A DNA stretch of 64,000 nt from a virus, in IMG/VR virus record IMGVR_UViG_3300031851_005926, positions 1 through 64,000 of that record; one strand, given 5' to 3'. This document shows, piece after piece, positions 23,375-30,543 of the stretch (positions are counted from its first letter, which is position 1; every line of letters begins with the position of its first letter). The notes beneath the pieces are model-generated. The model did no database searches, was not told the origin of the DNA, and saw only the letters and a program-made list of their open reading frames with translations. Position numbers and translations under genes: made by a program.

Positions 23375-24493
23375 ATGTCAATTAAACAAGTATCATTAGA
23401 GCAGATCCGAGGTAAAGACGGAAGAATGGACATGCAGGCTGAGCTCGCTCATAGAGAAGGCGAACTTGCTGCCGAAGTCATTCGTGCTCAAGGTGTAGAA
23501 GGTGGCCTTCAAGGTCAAATTACTGCTGAAGTAGGTCGTGCTACTGGTGCAGAAGGTGCATTAGATACCAAAATCGATCAGGAAATACAGGATCGCGGTG
23601 CTGCAATAACAGCTGAAGCTGCAGCTCGCGCTGCTGCAATTCTTGTCGTTCAGAACGATGTAAACCTGAATGAATCAGACGGCGATACTGATCGTGCTGC
23701 TATCCGTAGTGAGTTTGCTGCTGCAGACACATCTCTTGTAGCTGGCTTGAAGGGTGACGTACATGTCGATTACGACACTCTCGGTAAGCTTGAAGACAAA
23801 ATTCAAGACGAAGAAAGTCGTATCGACTCAATTCTTTCAGCTTCGACTGCTGACAAAGACAGCTTTGCTGAAATCGTTACCTTAATCAACTCTGTTGATA
23901 CTGAGAACGATACTGCTTTTGCTGGATATGTTACTTCTAACAATGCAGCTCTTGTTCAAGATCGTGCTGATCGCCTTGCTGGTGACGATGCTCTTCAACT
24001 TGAGATCGATGCAGAAGAGACTCGTGCTCTTGCTGCAGAAAGTGGCCTTACAGCTGCTTTAGGTCAAGAGGTTCAAGATCGTGTTGCTGATGTGAATGCA
24101 GAAGAGCAGCGTGCTCTTGCTGCAGAAGGCGTACTTTCGTCTTCTATCACAAGCTTAACTACTAGCATGGATAACAAATTCACTTCTATCGAACAAGGTG
24201 AGCAGTCAATAGCCAAGGGGGACTACCTCCACGTTAACGGCTTATTCTTGAAGAAAGAAGTTGTTATGCCAGCCGGTGGCTTGCGAATCATCAAAGCTGA
24301 CTTTTATGTGAACGGTGTTCGCATGGAAGAGTGTGATGCCAACGACTTTACTGTCGGTGGTGGTTTCTCTCAGAACTCACATGGTGATTTCATGGTAGCT
24401 GAAGATGGTGGCGTTTTGTTCGTCTTCCTTAAGGAAGAGTACAATGGAATGGACTTCGACTCCGTTCTTTCTACGCTGCAAGGCCCTAACTAA
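23375..24493 (+). CDS. Abundant repeat-rich fibre or decoration protein
   Basis: 372 aa. Residues about 15-265 are Ala/Glu/Asp-rich coiled-coil-like repeats with recurring 'AEE.RALAAE' and 'QDRVAD' units (for example near 205-225 and 235-250). The C-terminal about 95 residues form a strand-rich knob ('GDYLHVNGLFLKKEVVMP', 'DFYVNGVRMEECDANDF'). This is the build of a trimeric phage fibre: a shaft with a tip domain that carries 'VNG' surface loops. Codon use is C/G-rich compared with neighbours and a terminator follows, both suggesting a highly expressed virion protein. RBS AAGGAAATAA. Confidence 0.7.
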   Translation: MSIKQVSLEQIRGKDGRMDMQAELAHREGELAAEVIRAQGVEGGLQGQITAEVGRATGAEGALDTKIDQEIQDRGAAITAEAAARAAAILVVQNDVNLNESDGDTDRAAIRSEFAAADTSLVAGLKGDVHVDYDTLGKLEDKIQDEESRIDSILSASTADKDSFAEIVTLINSVDTENDTAFAGYVTSNNAALVQDRADRLAGDDALQLEIDAEETRALAAESGLTAALGQEVQDRVADVNAEEQRALAAEGVLSSSITSLTTSMDNKFTSIEQGEQSIAKGDYLHVNGLFLKKEVVMPAGGLRIIKADFYVNGVRMEECDANDFTVGGGFSQNSHGDFMVAEDGGVLFVFLKEEYNGMDFDSVLSTLQGPN

Positions 24494-24529
24494 TAATATA
24501 AATACACTATAGTATTATACTATAATGTA

Positions 24530-24564
24530 GGGCGGGGGCTTTCGGGTCCCTGCCCATTTTTTTT
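24530..24564 (+). terminator. Terminator after the fibre gene
   Basis: GGGCGGGG pairs with TCCCTGCCC (two G-T pairs) around a GCTTTCGGG loop, followed by ATTTTTTTT. Confidence 0.85.
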
Positions 24565-24574
24565 GGAGACAACG

Positions 24575-24901
24575 ATGAAAAAATTATTCTTATTTCTAAA
24601 GCTTTCTTTTAGAAAGCATAAAAGCCAAGCCCCTTTGCTAGAATCCACTTCGCCTTTAAAAAGCCCTCTTCCGAATATAATAGATAAAAAAAGTGCCAAA
24701 GCTCTAGAAGTATATTTAAGAAAAAGAAACGCTATCACATACCCCATGTATTTGAAATATCTTGCTTTGAATGTTAGTAAGGGACCAATGAAGACAAATG
24801 AACTTAAAAAAGCCATCATAAATATGATAGTCTTTTTAGCAGATTGGCTTCAGAAAATTGAGACTGCTGAAAAAAAGAAGCCTAAAGAGGAGAAAACATG
24901 A
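24575..24901 (+). CDS. Hypothetical basic protein, tandem paralog 1
   Basis: 108 aa from ATG 24575, with TTGGAGAC upstream. A basic N-terminus (MKKLFLFLKLSFRKHK) precedes a helical domain with 'KALEVYLRKRNAITYPMYLKYLALN' and 'ELKKAIINMIVFLADWLQK'. This helical domain resembles the next gene's (R-x-L-R/E... T-x-x-x-Y-L-x-x-L-x-L ... EL-x-K ... W). The two probably arose by duplication. Function unknown. Confidence 0.6.
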   Translation: MKKLFLFLKLSFRKHKSQAPLLESTSPLKSPLPNIIDKKSAKALEVYLRKRNAITYPMYLKYLALNVSKGPMKTNELKKAIINMIVFLADWLQKIETAEKKKPKEEKT

Positions 24902-25239
24902 TAACTAATATCAAAAATTTATTAAGAAAATATTTCATTTTAATTAAAATCTTTTTTATTAACTTCTTTTCTATAAAAGTACTTGGTAATAAACCAGTAC
25001 TGAAGATCCCCGCAGGCGCCAGTATAGAAGTTAGAGCTTCAAGAAGAAAATTGCGTGCTCTAGAAAGAGCATTTCAGAAAAATCCTGAAAACTTTACACA
25101 CTCAAACTATTTGAACATGCTAACTTTAAGTAGTATTATCAATAGTAATCTATCTAATGATGAAGAATTAAATAAAAATCTCGACGAAATAATTAAAGTC
25201 TGCATAGACTGGAAATCTAGAAAAAGGGATAAAAAATGA
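24898..25239 (+). CDS. Hypothetical basic protein, tandem paralog 2
   Basis: 113 aa. A hydrophobic/basic N-terminus (residues 1-30) may sit at a membrane; 'KLRALERAFQKNPENFTHSNYL' and 'ELNKNLDEIIKVCIDW' echo the preceding gene. Overlaps both neighbours by 4 nt. Function unknown. Confidence 0.6.
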   Translation: MITNIKNLLRKYFILIKIFFINFFSIKVLGNKPVLKIPAGASIEVRASRRKLRALERAFQKNPENFTHSNYLNMLTLSSIINSNLSNDEELNKNLDEIIKVCIDWKSRKRDKK

Positions 25240-26183
25240 GTGAAAAAGACATGAAAGGCATACACTTTCTCAAAAGCGTTAAATCTATTATTTCTGAGCT
25301 ACCAAGCAATCCAGAAACTGGAGACAGATATCTAATGGACAAGATCCCTCACCTGAACTACATAATAGAATATGTAGATGGTGACTGGGTAAGAGACCCC
25401 CTATATCCTTTCTCAGGAGTATTGGTAGAAGACAAAGATTGTGCTTTTACTTACAGTAAACATTCAAGCCATAAATTTAAATGGTTTAAATCTGCCACAG
25501 TGAACACGTTAGCGAAAATATATGGTACGCCTTACAGCGTACACCAAATGAAAGAGACTTTGAATTTGTCAAAAGGTCTCTGCGAAGAAAATGGCAGAAT
25601 GAGCATCAGTTTAGATTCTGATTCTTGTTTAACATTTTCCAATCCTGATAGTCAGGAAGCATCAATTAAACTTTCTTATGATTCTGAAAAATTTAAAATC
25701 AAAGACAGTGAATTAACTTTAAAAAACAACTACTTAGAAAAGCTTCAGTATTTACAAGACAGGCATCAAGACGTAATAGAACAGAACAAAACTAATCAAG
25801 CGATTCTACAGCAACTTAAAAAGCTTAGAGAATTTGTTATCTTTAATAAAGAAATGAACGACGATAACTTAAATCAGATTTTGTTAAAGACTAGAGAATT
25901 CTCACATATAGAATATGTAGAAGATCCAGAATTAGAAGGCATAGATTTACCAATCCATTTATCGATTTATGAAAACTATAACCAGGCTATAAAACAACCA
26001 AAGCTTGGTAGATACTTGACCATTACTATCGATAGTGAAGAATTAATATATGGAGACTTATTTAAGAATCCTGAAGCCGACTTCACTTTAATTAAATCAG
26101 ACAAATATTTAAGAATAATTTTCCATCAAGATCTTGAAGTGGGAAGTAGAATAGAAATTAAGGGAATCACGAGTACTTTTTAA
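25236..26183 (+). CDS. Tail fibre-type protein with DUF2793-like start
   Basis: 315 aa. The N-terminal region 'ELPSNPETGDRYLMD...LNYIIEYVDGDWVRDPLYPFSGVLVEDKD' has the spacing of DUF2793 and related fibre modules (P-x-x-G-D-R-Y, G-x-W, P-x-x-G). A coiled coil (about residues 165-205) and a strand-rich C-terminal domain follow. Probably a minor fibre or adhesin component. It overlaps the 3' end of the convergent adenylyltransferase gene by 17 nt. Confidence 0.55.
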   Translation: MSEKDMKGIHFLKSVKSIISELPSNPETGDRYLMDKIPHLNYIIEYVDGDWVRDPLYPFSGVLVEDKDCAFTYSKHSSHKFKWFKSATVNTLAKIYGTPYSVHQMKETLNLSKGLCEENGRMSISLDSDSCLTFSNPDSQEASIKLSYDSEKFKIKDSELTLKNNYLEKLQYLQDRHQDVIEQNKTNQAILQQLKKLREFVIFNKEMNDDNLNQILLKTREFSHIEYVEDPELEGIDLPIHLSIYENYNQAIKQPKLGRYLTITIDSEELIYGDLFKNPEADFTLIKSDKYLRIIFHQDLEVGSRIEIKGITSTF

Positions 26184-26601
26184 AATTCTGAAAAGCTGAC
26201 TTCTTCAACATTTGAACTAACTCTGACGAGTTATATTCTTTGTTGGCTGGATGTATTATTATTTTACTTCTAGCTTTTTTTAAAGCTTTTAGTTCTGGAA
26301 GAGCTTCAATTGTATAATCTGGACCTTTTATATAAACTTCAGGTTGTAGGCTAAGTATTAAATCACTAGGCTCATCTTCCCTGAACATTACTACTTCGTC
26401 TACAAATTTGCAGGACAATAAAACATAACTTCTGTCTACTAACGATACAGCTTTCTCTCCATATTTTTCTTTAAGATATGGATCTGCATTTATGCCAACT
26501 GTAACTTTGCCAAATCTTGATGCAAATTCTAGAAGCCTTACATGGCCTGCATGAACTACATTAAAAGTTCCTGTAACTAGTACTTCAGTAGAAGTTTTTT
26601 T
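26167..26601 (-). CDS. ADP-heptose synthase-type adenylyltransferase (HldE C-domain/HldC-like)
   Basis: 144 aa from the ATG at 26601 (MKKTSTEVLVTG). The HIGH-type signature is 'TGTFNVVHAGHVRLLE', followed by 'VGINADPYLKEKYG' and 'YIKGPDYT', as in heptose-1-phosphate and glycerol-phosphate nucleotidyltransferases. It is the size of a stand-alone HldC. A separate HldE-type kinase is encoded at 36.7 kb and a heptosyltransferase at 52.6 kb, so ADP-heptose is the most likely product; CDP-glycerol or similar is possible. It is encoded opposite to its neighbours and its start is 15 nt from the divergent resolvase gene. Confidence 0.75.
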   Translation of the reverse strand, partial: KKTSTEVLVTGTFNVVHAGHVRLLEFASRFGKVTVGINADPYLKEKYGEKAVSLVDRSYVLLSCKFVDEVVMFREDEPSDLILSLQPEVYIKGPDYTIEALPELKALKKARSKIIIHPANKEYNSSELVQMLKKSAFQNFKKYS

Positions 26602-26615
26602 CATGGAGCAACACC

Positions 26616-27104
26616 TTGGAACACGCATTTTTAACAATTGCAAACGTAATATTTATTTTCATTATATACAAATATATAGAATATAGATCAAAAAAGCAAC
26701 ACGAACAGCTAATAAAACAATTAGACAGCTCGAATCTAAAAAAATTCGAAGCTTGGAAAATATCCTTTCAAAAGGATACAATACCAAAGATCAAAAAAGA
26801 AACACTAGCAAGGTCTAGAAATACTATAAGAGGTTTAGCAACCGAACATCTAGCACCTATTATGCAAAATAAATATAACCCTAAAGACTTTAGACATCTA
26901 GGCAATCCTATCGATTTTATAGTATTCGAAGGATTATCTGATGTCATTGACAAGAAGACAAACGAAATAACAAGTATCATTCTTTTAGATGTAAAAACCG
27001 GCAACTCAAAACTCAATAAGTCTCAAAGAAAAATTAGAGACGCTTTGAATGCAGGTAAGATAAAGTTTGAAATTTACAATCCAGACAAAAACTTGGAGCC
27101 CTAA
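26616..27104 (+). CDS. Membrane-anchored Holliday-junction resolvase-like endonuclease
   Basis: 162 aa, TTG start with GGAG 8 nt upstream. An N-terminal hydrophobic helix (residues 5-20) precedes a coiled segment and a PD-(D/E)XK-type core: 'ARSRNTIRGLATEHLAPIM', 'DFRHLGNPIDFIVFEGL', 'IILLDVKTG' and 'KLNKSQRKIRDAL', the pattern of the Endonuc_Holl family. Catalytic Asp in 'PIDFIVF' and Asp-x-Lys in 'LDVKTG' are visible. It probably resolves branched DNA made during recombination by the downstream RecA. Confidence 0.8.
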   Translation: MEHAFLTIANVIFIFIIYKYIEYRSKKQHEQLIKQLDSSNLKKFEAWKISFQKDTIPKIKKETLARSRNTIRGLATEHLAPIMQNKYNPKDFRHLGNPIDFIVFEGLSDVIDKKTNEITSIILLDVKTGNSKLNKSQRKIRDALNAGKIKFEIYNPDKNLEP

Positions 27105-27451
27105 TGTCAGATGAAAACGAAAATGAAAAAGCCGACCTAAAGCCTAAGCCTCCAGCCAAATTGGCTCCTCAAGGCATTAGAACTTTTACTGTCTGCCGTA
27201 CAGTTGATGAAACTGGTGTTTCAGGACAAGGCATTGTGATTGAAGGCACAATACATGCAACTGGTCAAGCCGTAGTACATTGGCTTTATCCACCTCCTAG
27301 AGGTTCATTTGCTATCTTTGATAGCATGGAAGACTTTTTAAGAGTTCACGTTAAGCCACATCCCGTCAATAAGACTATAATCACATTTGACGATGGCGAA
27401 CAAAAGACATATCCTGAGGAAAAAGAAAACAATCAAATCAAAGGAAAATAA
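27104..27451 (+). CDS. Hypothetical conserved-type protein
   Basis: 115 aa. A Lys/Pro/Glu-rich leader precedes 'RTFTVCRTVDETGVSGQGIVIEGTIHATGQAVVHWLYPP', a pattern I recognise as recurring in short phage and bacterial proteins of unknown function (T-G-V-S-G-x-G; strand with W). It overlaps the resolvase gene by one base and directly precedes recA. Confidence 0.65.
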   Translation: MSDENENEKADLKPKPPAKLAPQGIRTFTVCRTVDETGVSGQGIVIEGTIHATGQAVVHWLYPPPRGSFAIFDSMEDFLRVHVKPHPVNKTIITFDDGEQKTYPEEKENNQIKGK

Positions 27452-28525
27452 ATGGCAACCAAAAAAATAACAGGAATACCTGAAGTTGATGCTATAGCTC
27501 GCGCTCTTACTAAGAAATTTGGTAAGAGCGTTTTGTCTATGGGACCAAAGATTGAAGAATGCGAAACAGTCACTACAGGCAGTCTAGCATTAGACTGCGT
27601 GCTAGGTGTTGGAGGTTTTCCAACTGATAGAATCGTAGAGATATATGGTCCAGAATCCGCAGGTAAGACATCACTTGCTCTCCAATTCATGAGAGAGTAT
27701 CTAAACAATAACGGCTATGATCGGCCTCCAGTATTTATCGATTTAGAGAGAACTACTGGTTTAGATCTTATAGTGTCAATGGGAATTGACCCAGACAAAG
27801 TAATATTTTGCTACCCAGATACAGCGGAAGAAGCACTGCAAATAGCAGTAGACCTAGGTAGGTCAGGAGCAGTGGGCTTAATCATATTTGATTCAGTTGA
27901 CGCTGCTCAAACAGAAAAGGAAACAAAAAGACAAATGACAGAGATGGGCGTTGGTGATTTACCAAGAATCATGTCTAAGTCTATGAGAAGCCTTTCTAAG
28001 ATATGTGTAGACAATAAGGTCTGCTACATATTTATTAATCAAATACGTATGAAGATTGGAGTAATGTATGGCAATCCAGAAACCACTTCTGGTGGAAACG
28101 CTTTACCATACTACGCCTCTTTAAGACTAAGAGTAACTTCCAAACCTTCGCCTTCTGCACCTGGTACTCTCGATATGAAAGTGAGAGTAAAGAAAAATAA
28201 GCTAGCACCAGCTCTTTCTCAAGCTGCTGAATTCCAGTTTATTTGTGGAAAAGGTATTGACCCGTATTCAGATCTTTTAATTTATGCAAAAGATCTAGGC
28301 ATAATTAGATATGCAGGTCCTTCCGTAAGATTGGCTTTGCCAACTAAAGAAGAGATCACAATGTGCTCAGGAGGAAAAGTTGGCGCAAGAGAATTTATTA
28401 TTGAAAATCAAGACATTTACAACAAAATACGAAGAGCTTGTTACGAAGTCTCAGGACTCACAACAAGCACTGAAGAAAGTAAAGAAAGCACTAAACCAGA
28501 ACAGCCAGAAACCACTGCAGAGTAA
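27452..28525 (+). CDS. recA: RecA recombinase
   Basis: 357 aa, a full bacterial-type RecA: 'TTGSLALDCVLGVGGFPTDRIVEIYGPESAGKTSLALQ' with Walker A GPESAGKT, 'LIIFDSVDAAQT' as Walker B, loop L1/L2 region, 'FINQIRMKIGVMYGNPETTSGGNALPYYASLRLRV', and an acidic Glu/Thr-rich C-terminus. It promotes strand exchange in recombination-dependent replication and repair. It starts directly after the previous stop. An unusual 9-bp stem-loop followed by TTTT lies 50-80 nt into the coding sequence (see separate entry). Confidence 0.95.
   Translation: MATKKITGIPEVDAIARALTKKFGKSVLSMGPKIEECETVTTGSLALDCVLGVGGFPTDRIVEIYGPESAGKTSLALQFMREYLNNNGYDRPPVFIDLERTTGLDLIVSMGIDPDKVIFCYPDTAEEALQIAVDLGRSGAVGLIIFDSVDAAQTEKETKRQMTEMGVGDLPRIMSKSMRSLSKICVDNKVCYIFINQIRMKIGVMYGNPETTSGGNALPYYASLRLRVTSKPSPSAPGTLDMKVRVKKNKLAPALSQAAEFQFICGKGIDPYSDLLIYAKDLGIIRYAGPSVRLALPTKEEITMCSGGKVGAREFIIENQDIYNKIRRACYEVSGLTTSTEESKESTKPEQPETTAE
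27502..27534 (+). other. Terminator-like stem-loop inside recA
   Basis: CGCTCTTAC (27502-27510) pairs perfectly with GTAAGAGCG (27522-27530) around an 11-nt loop, followed by TTTT. It sits in the first 80 bases of the recA coding sequence, a place where it could slow ribosomes or act as an attenuator when translation is weak. Confidence 0.45.
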
Positions 28526-28805
28526 AGACTTAGAATCGATTGAAAGCTTTCTTGATCTCTTCATAGAGCATAACGAAAGCTTAGAAAGTCAAGACATGAT
28601 AATGTATTGCAGAGAAACCGGGGCAGCAATGTATGAAACTATGCCAACCGGATACGACACATATCTTTCATCGCATGGACAATGCCGCGAATGCAATGTG
28701 TATAAATCTATAGATGCATTATATACTCACGACGGCATGTCTCGTGCCAAGTGGCCAGTAAGATACGTTGGATATACTTGTAAAAACTGTTTTGAAAACC
28801 TTTAA
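28380..28805 (+). CDS. Small zinc-ribbon protein overlapping recA (start uncertain)
   Basis: Up to 141 aa. The C-terminal half is convincing: 'GQCRECNVYKSIDALYTH' and 'YTCKNCFENL' give two C-x2-C pairs of a zinc ribbon. The start is unclear: the open frame runs back 146 nt into recA from a TTG at 28380, while an ATG at 28596 would give only 69 aa. Segment 'SKDLESIESFLDLFIEHNE' before that ATG looks like real protein, so an early start within recA is favoured. Function unknown; probably nucleic-acid or protein binding. Confidence 0.5.
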   Translation: MAQENLLLKIKTFTTKYEELVTKSQDSQQALKKVKKALNQNSQKPLQSKDLESIESFLDLFIEHNESLESQDMIMYCRETGAAMYETMPTGYDTYLSSHGQCRECNVYKSIDALYTHDGMSRAKWPVRYVGYTCKNCFENL

Positions 28806-28823
28806 ACTAAAACTGGGGAACGA

Positions 28824-30125
28824 ATGAATGGAAAAGATTTTGTTCACCTTCATCTACATACTGAATATTCCTTACTTGATGGAATTAATCGTGTTGATAC
28901 TTTACCTAGCTATATAGAATCAATAGATCAGAAGGCAGTCGCCATCACTGATCATGGGAATGTTAGTGGTTCATTTAGATTTTTCAATCAATGTAAAAAG
29001 AACAATATTAAACCCATAATAGGTATGGAAGCTTACTATACCGTTCGAGATAGAACGGTTAGGGAAGTAGATGATCTGGGTGAATCTTACTACCACCTTG
29101 TCCTTATTGCCTTAAACAATAAAGGACTTCACAACTTATTTAAATTAAGCTCTTTGGCCTATACCGAAGGCATGTATAGGAAGCCTCGTTTAGACGACGC
29201 TATACTGGCAGACCATACAGAAGGCATTGTTGCAACAACTTCATGTCTTGGCTCTAGAATTTCTCAACTAATACTAAGAGACAGAAAGAAAGAAGCAGAG
29301 ATGATGATGCATCATCATGCTTCCCTCTTTGACAAGAGGTTGCTTGTTGAGGTTCAGCTTCATCAAATGCAAGATCAAGTTGTAGTAAATAAGGCTTTAA
29401 TAGAAATGGCTAAAAGAAATAATTATCCATTAATATTAACTAATGATTGTCATTATACTCATGAGTTCGACAAACAACTACATGAAGCAGCTCTATGTAT
29501 GCAAACGCACGCCGTTTTAAGTGATGAAAAAAGATTCACTTTTGGCGATATCGATGTACACGTAGGCACTCATGACTGGATGTGGGACAAAGCTCAAGAA
29601 CAAAGTATACCCTATGAAGCTATATCTAATACCGCATCATTAGCAAGCATGGTAGATTCGAACGATTACTTTTCTGATAGAAAAAATAGATATCCAAAAT
29701 TCCAAAACCTCATTGAAGGTGTTCAAAGCTGGGATCATCTAGAAATTCTATCCAAAAGAATGCTTTTTAACAAATTTAACGGCATGCCACCGCAAGTCTA
29801 TAGGGATAGGCTTGATCACGAGCTCAATGCAATCAAAAGAATGGGCTTCTCAGACTACATGTTGATAGTTTGGGAATTCTTGAATGGTGCAAGAGAAGAA
29901 GGAGTTTATATAGGCCCTGGAAGAGGCAGTGCTGCAGGTAGCCTTGTAGCTTACGCTCTAGACATAACAAGACTAGACCCAATTGAATATGGGCTAATCT
30001 TTGAAAGATTCTTGAATATTGGTAGGGCTGCTAAGCCAATGATTTTTAATCAAAAAATGTATGAAGAAGTTGAAAACATGAAATTAACAAAAACTCCATG
30101 CTCTCACTCTCATCAAAGCCATTAG
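28824..30125 (+). CDS. dnaE: DNA polymerase III alpha, N-terminal fragment (PHP and first half of palm)
   Basis: 433 aa. It begins with an intact PHP domain ('HLHLHTEYSLLDG', 'AITDHGN', 'GMEAYY', 'TSCLGS', 'LTNDCHY') and continues into the polymerase core with 'GPGRGSAAGSLVAYAL' and 'DPIEYGLIFERFLN' (about residue 398). In ordinary DnaE the catalytic 'PDxDxDF' follows about ten residues later. Here the chain instead ends after 35 further residues (...HSHQSH). The catalytic Asp residues are encoded by the separate gene at 30544. All PHP metal ligands look intact. The two proteins must associate to give an active replicative polymerase. GGGGAACGA precedes the ATG. Confidence 0.9.
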   Translation: MNGKDFVHLHLHTEYSLLDGINRVDTLPSYIESIDQKAVAITDHGNVSGSFRFFNQCKKNNIKPIIGMEAYYTVRDRTVREVDDLGESYYHLVLIALNNKGLHNLFKLSSLAYTEGMYRKPRLDDAILADHTEGIVATTSCLGSRISQLILRDRKKEAEMMMHHHASLFDKRLLVEVQLHQMQDQVVVNKALIEMAKRNNYPLILTNDCHYTHEFDKQLHEAALCMQTHAVLSDEKRFTFGDIDVHVGTHDWMWDKAQEQSIPYEAISNTASLASMVDSNDYFSDRKNRYPKFQNLIEGVQSWDHLEILSKRMLFNKFNGMPPQVYRDRLDHELNAIKRMGFSDYMLIVWEFLNGAREEGVYIGPGRGSAAGSLVAYALDITRLDPIEYGLIFERFLNIGRAAKPMIFNQKMYEEVENMKLTKTPCSHSHQSH

Positions 30126-30127
30126 CA

Positions 30128-30499
30128 CTACCAAATTATTAAGTCTCCAGTCTGCAACGCAGTTAAGCCAATCACCTCTAACGAGGTGATTGGTAAGCCT
30201 TGTAGCTCTCCTCCTATCCCGATAAAGTCGTTTTCTGACAAAACAGCTTTTGGAGCATCACTATAAACTGTGCTGGTGTTGGATGCCCAGCTACTGATTG
30301 AACTATCAACAGTTTCAATGTTTTCAACATTGACGATAGTCATAGTGTTAAGCACCAATTCAACTTCTGTCACTCCAGGTGTTGTAGTGTCTGCAAACAT
30401 AACTCTTTCAGCAGGTCTGCCAAGAAGCGTTACTACATCTATTTGGTCAGACATGCTAACCGAACTAACTCTTACGCTTGTTTTTCGAGTCGCTTTCAT
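30128..30499 (-). CDS. Reverse-strand gene separating the two dnaE halves
   Basis: 123 aa, with GGAG 8 nt upstream of the ATG. It is a paralog of the minus-strand gene at 22217-22588: both share 'LLGRPA' about residue 25-40 and 'VLN' some 20 residues later. It is beta-rich with many Val/Ser/Thr, resembling virion proteins rather than DNA enzymes. Its stop is only 2 nt from the stop of the dnaE N-fragment. Because it is intact, the split of dnaE is not a sequencing frameshift. Confidence 0.75.
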   Translation of the reverse strand: MKATRKTSVRVSSVSMSDQIDVVTLLGRPAERVMFADTTTPGVTEVELVLNTMTIVNVENIETVDSSISSWASNTSTVYSDAPKAVLSENDFIGIGGELQGLPITSLEVIGLTALQTGDLIIW

Positions 30500-30518
30500 A
30501 ATTAAAACTCCAATAATT

Positions 30519-30524
30519 TATAAT
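30519..30524 (+). promoter_or_regulatory. Possible -10 box for the dnaE C-fragment
   Basis: TATAAT lies 20 nt before the ATG at 30544, in the 44-bp divergent gap. The C-fragment cannot rely on simple read-through translation from the N-fragment, so a local promoter is plausible. The -35 is weak. Confidence 0.3.
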
Positions 30525-30543
30525 TCATGTTAAGGAATACTGA

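Noticed and set aside
24497-24504. TATAAATA resembling a T4-type late promoter
   Set aside because: It lies just after the fibre gene and before a strong terminator, so a transcript from it would end at once; such an octamer is also expected by chance in AT-rich DNA, and I did not see it before other late genes.
24521-24526. TATAAT as a promoter for the gene at 24575
   Set aside because: The transcript start would fall in the terminator hairpin at 24530-24564.
29040-29059. 7-bp inverted repeat ACCGTTC/GAACGGT in dnaE
   Set aside because: It arises from the repeated TVRDRTVR codons and is not near a start or end.
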